The notes below the pieces were generated by a model. It searched no databases and was not told where the DNA came from. It saw only the letters and a list, made by a program, of their open reading frames with translations. From assembly GCA_029237685.1 (NCBI GenBank), contig JAQZBV010000039.1, forward strand, positions 1-48,817: 48,817 nucleotides of DNA, written 5' to 3'. Positions within the stretch are counted from its first letter, which is position 1. Every line of letters begins with the position of its first letter. The position numbers and the translations under genes are program-made. The stretch is from Cytophagaceae bacterium (GTDB lineage Bacteria > Bacteroidota > Bacteroidia > Cytophagales > Cytophagaceae). Below, one piece after another: positions 35,028-44,084 of this stretch.

Positions 35028-36329
35028 CTACTTGTCGTGAAGCCAGTTTTCAGGGTCGAGTTTTTGCTCATTCCTCCAAATCTGGAATTGAAGTTCGCTG
35101 GTATTGGACTTATCCGTGTATACTTCGCCCAGGATTTCATTGCGCTGCACTTGCTGTCCCGTGGTGACATTTACCGATTTTAATTTGGCATAAACGGTAA
35201 AGAAACTTTCACCGTGTTGGATCATGACTACATAATTCATGCCCGGTACTTGCGCGACCGTCATGACTTTCCCAGCGAAGACAGATTTTACCTGTTCGCC
35301 GGATACGGTTACTATGTCTACTCCGAGATTTTCGACATACACTCCTTTAAGCACCGGATGGGCATGCTTACCGAAGTGTTGTGAAATTCTCCCTTTGCTT
35401 ACAGGCCATGGTAATTTTCCCATGTTGTTTGCAAAATTGGCCGAGAGCGCTACATTGTTGTTGATGTCTTTGATGGCTTTGTTGCTCGCTGCAGTTGCCT
35501 TATTAGAACTGGCGCTGTTTGTGTTTTTCTTTTTAGCCGCCGCTGCAGCCAGAGCCGCCGCCTTCTTCTCTGCCGCGATGGCCTTGCGGCGCTCTTCTTC
35601 GATGAGGTCAACAATCAATTTTTCCAGTTTCAGTAAGGCCTTTTTAGACTCTTCCAATTCTTCACGCAGCTGTACTTCTTTTGCGCTCAATTCTTTCAAC
35701 ACTTCGTCATGCTGCGTCTTGGCGACGTTCAGGTTATTGGCTTCTTTGATTTTCACTCCTGCCAGTTTTGCTTTGGCATTTCTCTTTTTCAACAGTGCGG
35801 CTCTTTGACGTTCTAATGTTTGTGTCACAGCCTGGATCTGCGTCAATTGATTGGTGCGAATCGCAGAATATTGTTTGAAGTATTGGTAGCGCAAAGCCAT
35901 TTGGCGAAAGTTGTCGGCTGCGAAAATGTAAGCCAGTTGATCAAAGGATCCGGAATATTTATGAGCAATCACTACCATGGCGGCATACTCACTTTTCATT
36001 TCGCGAATGTCTTTATCGAGCGCAACGATGATGTTCTCTGATTCTTTGATTTCTATATCGTAAAATTCAATTTCTTCGTTAATGGTTTGAATCAAAGTTT
36101 CCTGAACTTTGATTTTTTGTTTGATCAAATTGAGTTTAGTCAGGTTGCTTTCTTTCTGTTCTCTGGTTTGATTCAGAATTTTATTGGTTTCTTCAATCTT
36201 CTTCAAACTAGCGCCCTTACGGTCTTCCAGCTGCTTTCTGTTTTTCGTTTGAGCATGCACAACCGAAACTTCACCTATTAGGAAAAATAAAAGTAGAAGA
36301 GTATAAAGTATGTAACTGTTATTTTTCAA
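35028..36329 (-). CDS. EnvC-like murein hydrolase activator (degenerate LytM domain)
   Basis: Periplasmic protein of 433 residues with a signal peptide (YTLLLLFFLIGEVSVVHA). A long two-part coiled coil (about 25-250) and an Ala/Lys-rich linker are followed by a LytM/M23 domain (about 304-433). The metal ligands of active M23 peptidases appear lost: the first-ligand region reads VENLGVDIV, the HxH position reads VYAKLKS, and the later His position reads LQFQIWRN. That matches EnvC, which does not cut murein but activates amidases in septum splitting. The start overlaps the DUF4292 gene by 11 bases. Confidence 0.88.
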   Translation of the reverse strand: MKNNSYILYTLLLLFFLIGEVSVVHAQTKNRKQLEDRKGASLKKIEETNKILNQTREQKESNLTKLNLIKQKIKVQETLIQTINEEIEFYDIEIKESENIIVALDKDIREMKSEYAAMVVIAHKYSGSFDQLAYIFAADNFRQMALRYQYFKQYSAIRTNQLTQIQAVTQTLERQRAALLKKRNAKAKLAGVKIKEANNLNVAKTQHDEVLKELSAKEVQLREELEESKKALLKLEKLIVDLIEEERRKAIAAEKKAAALAAAAAKKKNTNSASSNKATAASNKAIKDINNNVALSANFANNMGKLPWPVSKGRISQHFGKHAHPVLKGVYVENLGVDIVTVSGEQVKSVFAGKVMTVAQVPGMNYVVMIQHGESFFTVYAKLKSVNVTTGQQVQRNEILGEVYTDKSNTSELQFQIWRNEQKLDPENWLHDK

Positions 36330-37056
36330 ATCTCTTTGGCACGTTGAATGGGAAGGCTACGCTCTTTTTAGGAAATTCTATTTTTTGATGCGAGGCTTCT
36401 ATGAATGAAGTGTCTGTTCCATCTTTTACCATCAAAGATTGCTCTTGATGAAAAAGAACAGAGTCTGTGAGTATAAAATCTTTGTAGGTGGTTAAAAGGT
36501 GTTTTTGATCTGCATTTTTGGCTTCCGATCGGGTTACCTTTTTTTGTATTCGTGAGATGAGTGTAACCACATCGAGTCCACTGTGCAGTTGTTTTACTTG
36601 CCAGGTTTCATCCGTTGTGACGACTTTGTCAGTTTGTCCAAATGGAAGCAACACATCTCCTACAAGAAGATTTTGTAAGGTGGTATAGTTCAACTCCAGA
36701 CCTAAGGTTTCCTTGATGTAGGAAATGCTATAGGCATCGTATTTATTGTCTAAGCGGTTGATCACTTTTACAGAGTCAGTGGTGATGATGGCTCTTACCA
36801 CTTCTATTCCCATGCCTGGCGTGATGGATAGCCAGATGATGCTGTCTTTCTTAATTCGGATATTAGCGGTCAGGTTAGTGGTGTTGCCTTTGCTTTTAAA
36901 GCTGACTTTACTTTTAATCACCAGGTAGTTGAAATCCAAAGGTGCCCATTCCATATGGGTTTCGCCTCTTTGACCATCAAAGGATGTAGCAGGTTGTTTC
37001 TTACACGCTGAAAGAAGAATAAGGAATAAAGAGAAAAGCAATATAAACCTATTCAT
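36319..37056 (-). CDS. DUF4292 family lipoprotein
   Basis: A predicted outer membrane lipoprotein; the lipobox LILLSAC places Cys18. The ATG at 37056 is chosen for the cleaner signal, though a start at 37074 is possible; either overlaps the end of the TPR gene. The body (FNYLVIKSKVSFKSKGN, IRIKKDSIIWLSITPGMGIEVVRAIITTD, SVKVINRLDNKYDAYSI) is DUF4292, a family of unknown function whose fold resembles the LolA/LolB lipoprotein carriers. The constant position between a TPR lipoprotein and an EnvC-like protein suggests an envelope role. Confidence 0.8.
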   Translation of the reverse strand: MNRFILLFSLFLILLSACKKQPATSFDGQRGETHMEWAPLDFNYLVIKSKVSFKSKGNTTNLTANIRIKKDSIIWLSITPGMGIEVVRAIITTDSVKVINRLDNKYDAYSISYIKETLGLELNYTTLQNLLVGDVLLPFGQTDKVVTTDETWQVKQLHSGLDVVTLISRIQKKVTRSEAKNADQKHLLTTYKDFILTDSVLFHQEQSLMVKDGTDTSFIEASHQKIEFPKKSVAFPFNVPKRFEK

Positions 37057-38818
37057 AGAGTTTGCCGTCGGCAATTTTTTTATTGATCAATTCAGAGGCT
37101 CCTCCTAATTGTTGTGCTTCTTTCCAGGACAGAATAGCATTTTCTTTTTCGCCCAGCTTGAACAGCACATCTCCGTAGTGTTCTACGATGACTCCTTTTT
37201 TCGAAGTAGACATCGCCACTTCCAGGTATTTTTTGGCGTTCACATAATCCTTCAACTGATACAATACCCATCCATAAGTATCGATGTAAGAAGGGTTACC
37301 TGGATACTTTTTCATTAAGCGTTCGGAAAGCTCTTTGGCTAATTCTAATTTCTCTTTGCGCAAAGAGAGGAAATAGCTGTAGTTATTCAATGCGTGATCG
37401 TTGTTGCGATCGAGCTTCAATACTTCTTCATAGCTTTCGTCAGACTTAGGGTGATTTTTTAATTCGTTGTAAGCATCTCCCAGCAGGCTTAGTGCCATGA
37501 TCTTCACTTCGGTCTGTGTGGAAGCGAGCTTTTTAGATTGATCCAGGTATTTCACAGCTTTGGTGTAATCCTTTTTCATGTAGGCTCCCATGCCGCCATA
37601 ATACCAAATCACAGACTGATTGGGGAACAGTTCCAAGGCTAGATCAGTGTCTGCCAGCAAGCTGTCGTATTGCTGTAAATTATATTCCAGGTTCAATACT
37701 TCCACCCAGTTATTGTAATCTCCGGCTTTGTAGCGCAAAGCTTTCTTCAATATTTCAAGTGCCACTTTGTTTTTCTTCATTTTAAGATAAACGGCACCCA
37801 GCATATCATAACCTTGGGCTTCCGAAGGATAGTAAAGTATGGTCAGTTTAATGAGCTGCTCGGCTTGCTCCAGAGAAGCTTGAGTAGACGTGTTTTTTAA
37901 AACATCTTCCAGCCCTTTCACACGGGTATCAAAATCCAGTGCAGGGTCTTTAAAAGCGATGAGCAATTCAGCAAAAGCTTTCTCGTTCTTGTTTTGAATT
38001 TGGTATACATTCGCCAGACTTAGATGTGCAGAGAGGTTCTCCGGATCCTGCTCCACCACGTGGTTTAATATGGAGATGGCTTCGTCGTATTTTCCATTGG
38101 TATATAAAAATTCCGCTTGTGCTACCTGAAAACTTGTTTCATCAGGGTAAGCCTTGATCAAGCCGTCTCCTTCTTTGATGGCTTCTTCTGTTTTATTGGA
38201 ACGCAGCAAAAGTTGTTGTTTTTGACGGGTAATTTCTAAGCTTTTGCCAAACTTGTTTTCAATGATACTGTATGTTTTCAATGCCTCGTCCGGCTTATTT
38301 TGATACAATGACATCGCTGCCATGTCGTAATAATATTCCGGCTCGTTAGGCGATAGAGCGATCAGTTTGCGGTATGTCCTTTCGGCATCAGCGTAAAGCT
38401 GCTGGTATTCGTATACATGCGCCAGTTGTTCTAAGTAGTAAGTGTTTTTAGTATCTAATTCCGTAGCTTTTTCAGAGTAAGCACGGGATTTGATCATGTC
38501 GTTTTGTAAAAAATAGAGTTTCCCCAGTACAAAAAAAGCGGCACCGGAAGTGTTGTTGATGACAATGGCTTTTTCAAAAAACTTGGTAGCTTCCACGTGA
38601 TCACCCAATATGTATTGCTTCATGCCGTCGTTGAAAGCCGCTTCGAAAGCTACACGCACATCTTCCCGCATTTCCTTTGGCGGGGTAGTTTTATCAGCGC
38701 TTACAGCTTGCTGCTGATTGGTTTTACAAGCAACGGCAATAAGCAAAATAAGCAGGCCCAGGAGGGCCTGCTTTAGTGCAATAGGTAAGGATAATGTGTG
38801 ATTAAAGTTTAATGACAT
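37049..38818 (-). CDS. TPR-repeat lipoprotein
   Basis: A 589-residue protein with a lipoprotein signal (LLGLLILLIAVAC, Cys31 counting from the ATG at 38818; an in-frame start at 38830 would add four residues). The rest is tetratricopeptide repeats, about a dozen. Examples are AAFFVLGKLYFLQNDMIKS, TYYLEQLAHVYEYQQLYAD, EPEYYYDMAAMSLYQNKPD, LSAHLSLANVYQIQNKNE and HALNNYSYFLSLRKEKLEL. It is presumably a scaffold on the inner face of the outer membrane; no partner is known. It overlaps both the upstream nucleotidyltransferase and downstream DUF4292 genes. Confidence 0.88.
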   Translation of the reverse strand: MSLNFNHTLSLPIALKQALLGLLILLIAVACKTNQQQAVSADKTTPPKEMREDVRVAFEAAFNDGMKQYILGDHVEATKFFEKAIVINNTSGAAFFVLGKLYFLQNDMIKSRAYSEKATELDTKNTYYLEQLAHVYEYQQLYADAERTYRKLIALSPNEPEYYYDMAAMSLYQNKPDEALKTYSIIENKFGKSLEITRQKQQLLLRSNKTEEAIKEGDGLIKAYPDETSFQVAQAEFLYTNGKYDEAISILNHVVEQDPENLSAHLSLANVYQIQNKNEKAFAELLIAFKDPALDFDTRVKGLEDVLKNTSTQASLEQAEQLIKLTILYYPSEAQGYDMLGAVYLKMKKNKVALEILKKALRYKAGDYNNWVEVLNLEYNLQQYDSLLADTDLALELFPNQSVIWYYGGMGAYMKKDYTKAVKYLDQSKKLASTQTEVKIMALSLLGDAYNELKNHPKSDESYEEVLKLDRNNDHALNNYSYFLSLRKEKLELAKELSERLMKKYPGNPSYIDTYGWVLYQLKDYVNAKKYLEVAMSTSKKGVIVEHYGDVLFKLGEKENAILSWKEAQQLGGASELINKKIADGKLYE

Positions 38819-39806
38819 TATAATCTCCAACGCTTAAGTCAATTTCTGATCCGTGAACGTGTGCATGATTACCTACCATGGAATTGTGAACACGTGCATT
38901 CAGGATGTGTGCTTCTGTCTGAACAATGGTACGTGTGATGACACTGTTTTCTACACGGGTATTGTCTCCAATAGAAACATGAGGACCTACCACGGAATTT
39001 TTGATGTGTGCTTTTTCTCCGACGTATACCGGAGGAATGATGGTGCAATTTTCTAACACCGCACTCTTAGCGATCAATGGTTGGTCTTTTACATATTCCA
39101 GGTAACGGGCATTTGTATCCACGGTAGAATCTTTATTACCGCAATCCAACCAATCCGTTACGCGGCCCGGGAAGAATTTAACACCGGCCTGACGCATGTT
39201 TTCCAAAGCGCTCGTCAATTGATATTCTCCTTTGTCTTTGATTTCGTTATCAATCACAAACTGAATCTCTTTCTTTAAACGCTCTCCATCGCTGAAATAG
39301 TATATCCCGATGATGGCCAAGTCGCTGACAAATGTTTCAGGCTTCTCTACGAAATTGGTGATCTCATTTTTATCGTTCAGTTGAACGACACCAAACGGAC
39401 GGGGATCTTCTACTTTTTGCACCCAGATGATTCCTTCTTTGGAAGTGTCCAGTTTGAAATCCGCTTTGAATAAAGTATCTGCGAAAGCCACGACTACTTT
39501 ACCGGACAAGGAATCTTTGGCACATTGGATGGCGTGGGCAGTTCCTAAAGCTTCGCGTTGGTAGTAGATCGAACCTTTTGCTCCGATCGATTCTGCGATT
39601 TTAATTAATCTCGCTTCGACTTCTTTACCGAAATCTCCAATGATGAAAGCTACTTCCGTAATTTGTTCGCCGCATACTTTAGCGATGTCTTCCACCAAGC
39701 GGTTTACAATAGGTTTTCCAACAATAGGAACTAAGGGTTTAGGTACAGTAAGCGTATGGGGTCTCATTCTCTTACCCATACCTGCCATTGGAATTATAAT
39801 TTTCAT
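38802..39806 (-). CDS. Sugar nucleotidyltransferase with left-handed beta-helix tail
   Basis: NDP-sugar pyrophosphorylase of the glucose-1-phosphate thymidylyl/uridylyltransferase type. The 334 residues start MKIIIPMAGMGKRMRPHT with the nucleotide-binding loop at 9-16 and Lys23 (VPKPLVPIVG). The metal-binding Asp in VVAFADTLF and the substrate residues in VEKPETF and RVTDWLDCGN are visible. The last ~90 residues form hexapeptide-type beta-helix turns (CTIIPPVYVGEKAHIKNS, VVGPHVSIGDNTRV). The sugar and nucleotide cannot be fixed from sequence. It probably feeds surface polysaccharide made with the neighbouring flippase. Confidence 0.88.
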   Translation of the reverse strand: MKIIIPMAGMGKRMRPHTLTVPKPLVPIVGKPIVNRLVEDIAKVCGEQITEVAFIIGDFGKEVEARLIKIAESIGAKGSIYYQREALGTAHAIQCAKDSLSGKVVVAFADTLFKADFKLDTSKEGIIWVQKVEDPRPFGVVQLNDKNEITNFVEKPETFVSDLAIIGIYYFSDGERLKKEIQFVIDNEIKDKGEYQLTSALENMRQAGVKFFPGRVTDWLDCGNKDSTVDTNARYLEYVKDQPLIAKSAVLENCTIIPPVYVGEKAHIKNSVVGPHVSIGDNTRVENSVITRTIVQTEAHILNARVHNSMVGNHAHVHGSEIDLSVGDYNVIKL

Positions 39807-39836
39807 CTATTAGGGGGTTGTGTGTTTCGTTATTGA

Positions 39837-40271
39837 TTATTGTTTTCCGGTGCTGCCAAAGCCTCCTTCATTTCTTTCCGTTACAGAAAGTTCCTGAACT
39901 TGTTCCCAATGGGCTCTCACATACGTTGTGATGATCAGTTGAGCGATGCGCTCGCCGTTTTGTACGACAAAAGATTCATTGGATAAGTTGACCAATAAGA
40001 CTTTAAGCTCGCCGCGGTAATCTGCGTCAATGGTACCCGGAGAATTCAATACGGTAACACCGTGTTTAAAGGCTAAGCCACTTCTTGGACGAATTTGAGC
40101 TTCTAATCCCTGAGGAAGTTCAATGAACAGACCGGTAGGAACGAGTATTCTTTCCAGAGGTTTTAAAGTAAGGGCTTCAGTCAAGCTGGCTCTTAAATCC
40201 ATACCTGCGGCACCATCGGTTTGGTAATGCGGCAAAGGGTGCTCGGAGCGATTTACAATCTTTACGTTCAT
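39837..40271 (-). CDS. dut: dUTP diphosphatase
   Basis: Hydrolyses dUTP to dUMP, keeping uracil out of DNA and supplying dTMP synthesis. The 144 residues (ATG at 40271; the codon before it is TTG) contain all five trimeric dUTPase motifs in order: [40 protein letters not shown] and the C-terminal P-loop-like [10 protein letters not shown]. The catalytic Asp is in IDADYRG. Confidence 0.96.
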   Translation of the reverse strand: MNVKIVNRSEHPLPHYQTDGAAGMDLRASLTEALTLKPLERILVPTGLFIELPQGLEAQIRPRSGLAFKHGVTVLNSPGTIDADYRGELKVLLVNLSNESFVVQNGERIAQLIITTYVRAHWEQVQELSVTERNEGGFGSTGKQ

Positions 40272-40303
40272 CAAAGTATTCTATTACTCAAAAATATAAA
40301 ATT

Positions 40304-41167
40304 TTAGGATAGTTTGGCCGAGATTTTCCTGATTTCAAACAGATATATGCCAATCGGGTAGATAAGTAGGAATAAACCTCGTACGAAAAGATCCATCGGG
40401 AGACTATCGGTTTCAATGAAACGGGAAAGAGCCACTAGAATCACCGCAAATAGGATGTAACTGCTGATTTTGAAAATCTGATAAGGGACCGGATAATATT
40501 TTTGTCCATAGTACCAGCTCAACAGGGCCATCGTGAAATAACAAATCAAGGTGGTGATTGCGCTTCCAAAGTATCCGAGCACAGGAATCAACGCTAAGTT
40601 TCCTATTAAAGTAATAACAGCTCCGCCAATACTTAAGTAGGTTCCAAAAACAGTTTTATCGGTGAGTTTGTACCACATGGAAAGATTATAATAAACGCCA
40701 AGAAAGAGATTGGCTAATAAGAGATAAGGAACGATGTGCAAGCCTTCTCTGAACTCCGGTTTGCGCAGCAGTAATCCGAAGTAAGGGAGAAAGATACTGA
40801 CTAAAAGAAAGATGGAAAGGCAAGTTAAGACAAACCAGGTCATCACTTTGGCAAACAGATCCGGTGCATTTTTATCTGCGGCACGAGAGAAGAAGAATGG
40901 ATCTGCCGCATAACGGAAAGCCTGAATGGCCAGGGCCATGAACATGGATAACTTGTAACAAGCGCCGTAAACTCCAATGGCATGCAACTTACTTTGACCC
41001 GGATAAAAATTATCTGGCAAGATGTATCCAAGTAAAATTCGGTCCATCAATTCGTTGACCATCCCGGCTAATCCCATCCACATTAAGGGGATACAATAAG
41101 CAATGAGTTCTTTTCGGATGTCCTTACGAAGCGTAAACCGGAAGCCTTTGCAAAGGGTATGGCACAC
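40304..41167 (-). pseudogene. Polysaccharide flippase (MATE/Wzx-like), C-terminal part, out of frame
   Basis: The C-terminal two thirds of a lipid-linked oligosaccharide flippase of the polysaccharide biosynthesis family. From FRFTLRKDIRKELIAYCIPL it reads as normal family sequence: LAGMVNELMDRILLGYILP, SKLHAIGVYGACYKLSMFMALAIQAFRYAADPFFFSR, and eight or so transmembrane segments to the end. The apparent start at 41167 (MCHTLCKG) is an artefact: it overlaps the N-terminal part in another frame. A segment of perhaps 75-90 residues that the family carries between the two parts is missing. Loss of function is likely if the sequence is right. Confidence 0.75.
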
Positions 41168-41562
41168 AAACTGTCGGTAGCGAGTATTAGAGCCAGCAAT
41201 ACAATGTATTCACCCTTTGGAGCAGATAAAATAAGTTGTGCAATTTGATCGCTTAATAAGATAAAAACAGAAGAGAATAGCGCGGTAGAAATCAACAGGC
41301 TGCTTAATGAAACAGAAAAGGCATTGCCTTCCCCAACACCTTCTTTTTTAGCGAAACGAAAATAGCCTGTTTCTAAACCGTAAAGGTATATGATATTTAA
41401 AAATCCGGTGTATGCATACAAATAAGTAATGACACCGAATTCTGGAGGTAGAAGTAAATAAGTTAAAACAGGCGTCAATAAAAAATTAACCGCACGTCCT
41501 ACTATGCTGCTCAACCCGTAAAGAGCGGTTTGCCCGGCTAATTTTTTTAACGCGTTACTCAT
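41083..41562 (-). pseudogene. Polysaccharide flippase (MATE/Wzx-like), N-terminal part
   Basis: The first ~140 residues of the flippase: LAGQTALYGLSSIVGRAVNFLLTPVLTYLLLPPEFGVITYLYAYTGFLNIIYLYGLETGYFRFAKKE-type sequence with four transmembrane segments, and up to DSLCAIPFAK it is a normal family match. After that the frame reads ASGLRFVRTSEKNSLLIVSP and stops at 41083, while another frame carries the C-terminal part. The start codon overlaps the enoyl-CoA hydratase stop (TAATG), so translation coupling was once in place. The junction lies around 41143-41152. Confidence 0.75.
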
Positions 41563-42335
41563 TATTTTCCTTGAAACACGGGCTTTCTCTTTTCAAGAAA
41601 AGCAGAAGTGCCTTCTCTGAAATCTAAGGTGTCAAAACAATCTCCAAACAGTTTGGCTTCTAAACGATAGTCTACAATCGGATCTAGTGTCGCTTCAATG
41701 GCTTTCTTCAAAGCGATGGGGCCACGTGTACTGATTACTTTCGCCAGTTCTGTAGCTTTCGTTATTAAGTTTTCCGATTCGGTTACCATGTTTACAAGTC
41801 CAGTCTGCAAGGCCCATGCACTGTCTTTCGGGTTACCTGTCAATATCATTTCCAAGGCCTGACCTCGTCCAATGATGAGTGGCAGGCGTTGTGTGCCGCC
41901 ATAACCCGGAAGCAATCCCAACGTTACTTCAGGAAGTCCGAATACCGCGTTTTGACTGGCTATACGCAAGTGACAAGCTAACGCCAATTCGCACCCTCCT
42001 CCCAGTGCATAACCATTCACTGCCGCGATGACAGGTTTACCAAAGCTTTCTATTTTAGAAAATACACTTTGTCCAAACAAAGACAGGTTCATGGCTTCTT
42101 CGTCTGTAAAAGTAGAAAACTCTGAAATGTCAGCACCGGCTACAAATGCTTTATTCCCTGAGCCGGTTATTATGACAGCACGCACCGTATCCAGCTGATC
42201 AGCAAAAGTAAATACACTGTCGAGTTCCTCAATGGTTTTGCGGTTTAAGGCATTCAGTTTGTCGGGCCTATTGATGGTCACGTACAGAATGCCATCTTTT
42301 TCTTCGTTTAAAATATTTTGCAGTTCAATAGGCAT
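41562..42335 (-). CDS. Enoyl-CoA hydratase/isomerase family protein
   Basis: Crotonase-fold enzyme of 257 residues. The oxyanion-hole segments GNKAFVAGADISEF and VNGYALGGGCELALACHLRIAS are clear. Both catalytic acids of true hydratases are in place, in the GGGCEL motif and in LPEVTLGLLPGYGGTQRLP. It therefore probably hydrates 2-enoyl-CoA in beta-oxidation or a related path; sequence alone does not give chain length. No other fatty-acid genes are near, so it is an isolated metabolic gene in an envelope-linked run. Confidence 0.9.
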   Translation of the reverse strand: MPIELQNILNEEKDGILYVTINRPDKLNALNRKTIEELDSVFTFADQLDTVRAVIITGSGNKAFVAGADISEFSTFTDEEAMNLSLFGQSVFSKIESFGKPVIAAVNGYALGGGCELALACHLRIASQNAVFGLPEVTLGLLPGYGGTQRLPLIIGRGQALEMILTGNPKDSAWALQTGLVNMVTESENLITKATELAKVISTRGPIALKKAIEATLDPIVDYRLEAKLFGDCFDTLDFREGTSAFLEKRKPVFQGK

Positions 42336-42391
42336 ATAGCTTCTATTTTAGTGATGACGTATTCCGCTCTTCGCTCTGTTTCTCCGCTCTC

Positions 42392-43267
42392 TTATTGTTT
42401 GCTCGCTTCAAACAACTTTCTCTTTTCTTCCTTGTTCAGGCTTTCATACCCTGATCTTGAAATTTTATCCAATATCGCATCGATCTCCGCTTGTTGCAAA
42501 GTTGTCGATTTGCTGCCGTCTTGGTTTTTATAGGAGACTTTGATGCGCGCACTTTTATCAAAGATCCCCTTGATGGCATTCCAAGGTGTAAAGATCAGCT
42601 TACCCCAATCTGTGCCTTTCCGTAATTGACTTACAAACAAGTAGCCCAACAAAGCCCCTCCCAGGTGTGCCACATTTCCGCCAGGATTGGTTCCTACCGT
42701 GCCGATGAAAGATAAAAAGACATAAATAAAGGCCAGGTAAGATATTTTAACCGGCCCAATCAAAATCAGGTGAAAACGATAGGAAGGGTGAATGGCAGCG
42801 GCTCCCACTACTACGGCAAATACGCTACCCGAGGCCCCTACCAATGTTCCTGTTGAGTGTTCTTGAAAATAGGGAATATAATTGGTGACTAACAGGTATA
42901 CCAGTCCGGCCGCCAAACCGCCAAGCACATACAAAGAGATCAATTTCCTACTGCCTACCAGGTCCTGCACAACGTAGCCAAACCAATAGAGTCCTAGCAT
43001 GTTGAAGAGGATATGAAGGGGAGAAGGAATTTGATGGCTGAAGAAATAAGTGACAAGTGTCCAGGGACGATGCAGCAAAGCGATCCAATCGCTAGGTAAA
43101 ACTTGTTGTATATATACCCATTCAAAAATAAAAGGATGACGACTTATTTCAGCAATGATGAATAGTACACAATCCACGAGGTAAATGATCACATTGATCA
43201 ATATGATTTTGATCAGCGCATTGTTGGGCTTTCGGAATTGTTCTTTGATGTCGTTTACTATATCCAT
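42392..43267 (-). CDS. Rhomboid-family intramembrane serine protease with DUF6576-like tail
   Basis: Intramembrane protease with six predicted helices and the Ser/His dyad in GTLVGASGSVFAVVVG and NVAHLGGALLGYLF. The ATG at 43267 (MDIVNDIKEQF) is used; the codon nine bases upstream is TTG. A cytosolic tail of about 75 residues ends IDAILDKISRSGYESLNKEEK, the short helical module called DUF6576 found on many Bacteroidota rhomboids. Its substrates are unknown. It lies five bases after the second rhomboid gene, which precedes it in transcription. Confidence 0.9.
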   Translation of the reverse strand: MDIVNDIKEQFRKPNNALIKIILINVIIYLVDCVLFIIAEISRHPFIFEWVYIQQVLPSDWIALLHRPWTLVTYFFSHQIPSPLHILFNMLGLYWFGYVVQDLVGSRKLISLYVLGGLAAGLVYLLVTNYIPYFQEHSTGTLVGASGSVFAVVVGAAAIHPSYRFHLILIGPVKISYLAFIYVFLSFIGTVGTNPGGNVAHLGGALLGYLFVSQLRKGTDWGKLIFTPWNAIKGIFDKSARIKVSYKNQDGSKSTTLQQAEIDAILDKISRSGYESLNKEEKRKLFEASKQ

Positions 43268-43272
43268 TTGTA

Positions 43273-44076
43273 TCAATAAAAAACGTCTCGTCTTTTGCTC
43301 CAGTAACGAACCAGAATAAAAGCAAATACCATACCTGCAAGATGGGCAAAATGCGCGACGTTATCATCCGGTGCGCTTTTTATCTGCATGTAAAGCGCAG
43401 ATAAACCATAGAAGGCTACCACGTATTTTGCTTTTATGGGAATCGGTATAAAGAAGTATTGCAAAACAGTATTGGGAAATAATAAACCGAAGGCCATCAA
43501 TACCCCATATACACTGCCTGAAGCGCCCACCATGGAAAAACTGGAAGCATAATGATAAATTTCTCTCGCTCTATCTTTAGACCAGGCAATGGCTTGGACA
43601 TCGGTAGGGTATTCACTGAATGCTTCGATTTGCGGCAGTAAGCTGCGGTAGATGTCTCTGTCATAACCGGATAATAGTTTAACAAATTCTTCCGGGTTGG
43701 GATGTTGCAAATAAAAATTAACCGCTTCTCTTAAATGGTATACCTCATAAGCATTGACCGCCCAATAGGAAAGGCCGGCACCAACGCCTGTGAACAGATA
43801 GAAAAACAAGAATCGTTTTCCTCCCCAATACTTTTCCAATAAAGGGCCAAAAATAAACAGGGCGAACATATTAGAAAAAATATGTCCGATACCGCCGTGC
43901 ATGAATATGTAGGTAACGAATTGATAAGGTTGGAAATGATCAGAGAAATAAGAATGCAGTCCAAAGTATGCATTGATATCTATCCCATTCTGTGTAGACA
44001 GAACAGTACCGATCACAAATACACCGAAATTGGCAATCAATAAGTTTTTGACAGTAGGTGTAAGGATGAAATGCAT
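43273..44076 (-). CDS. Rhomboid-family intramembrane serine protease
   Basis: A second, different rhomboid of 267 residues. The catalytic Ser is in FSMVGASGSVYGVLMAFG and the His in VAHFAHLAGMVFAFI; the L1 loop region HGGIGHIFSNMFALFIFGP is conserved. A hydrophilic insert of about 60 residues (AVNFYLQHPNPEEFVKLLSG to RAREIYHYASS) lies before the catalytic helix. It ends RYWSKRRDVFY without the tail of the partner. Tandem rhomboids downstream of mutL may work on different substrates or as a heteromeric pair; the latter is only a guess. Confidence 0.9.
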   Translation of the reverse strand: MHFILTPTVKNLLIANFGVFVIGTVLSTQNGIDINAYFGLHSYFSDHFQPYQFVTYIFMHGGIGHIFSNMFALFIFGPLLEKYWGGKRFLFFYLFTGVGAGLSYWAVNAYEVYHLREAVNFYLQHPNPEEFVKLLSGYDRDIYRSLLPQIEAFSEYPTDVQAIAWSKDRAREIYHYASSFSMVGASGSVYGVLMAFGLLFPNTVLQYFFIPIPIKAKYVVAFYGLSALYMQIKSAPDDNVAHFAHLAGMVFAFILVRYWSKRRDVFY

Positions 44077-44084
44077 GTGTTATT

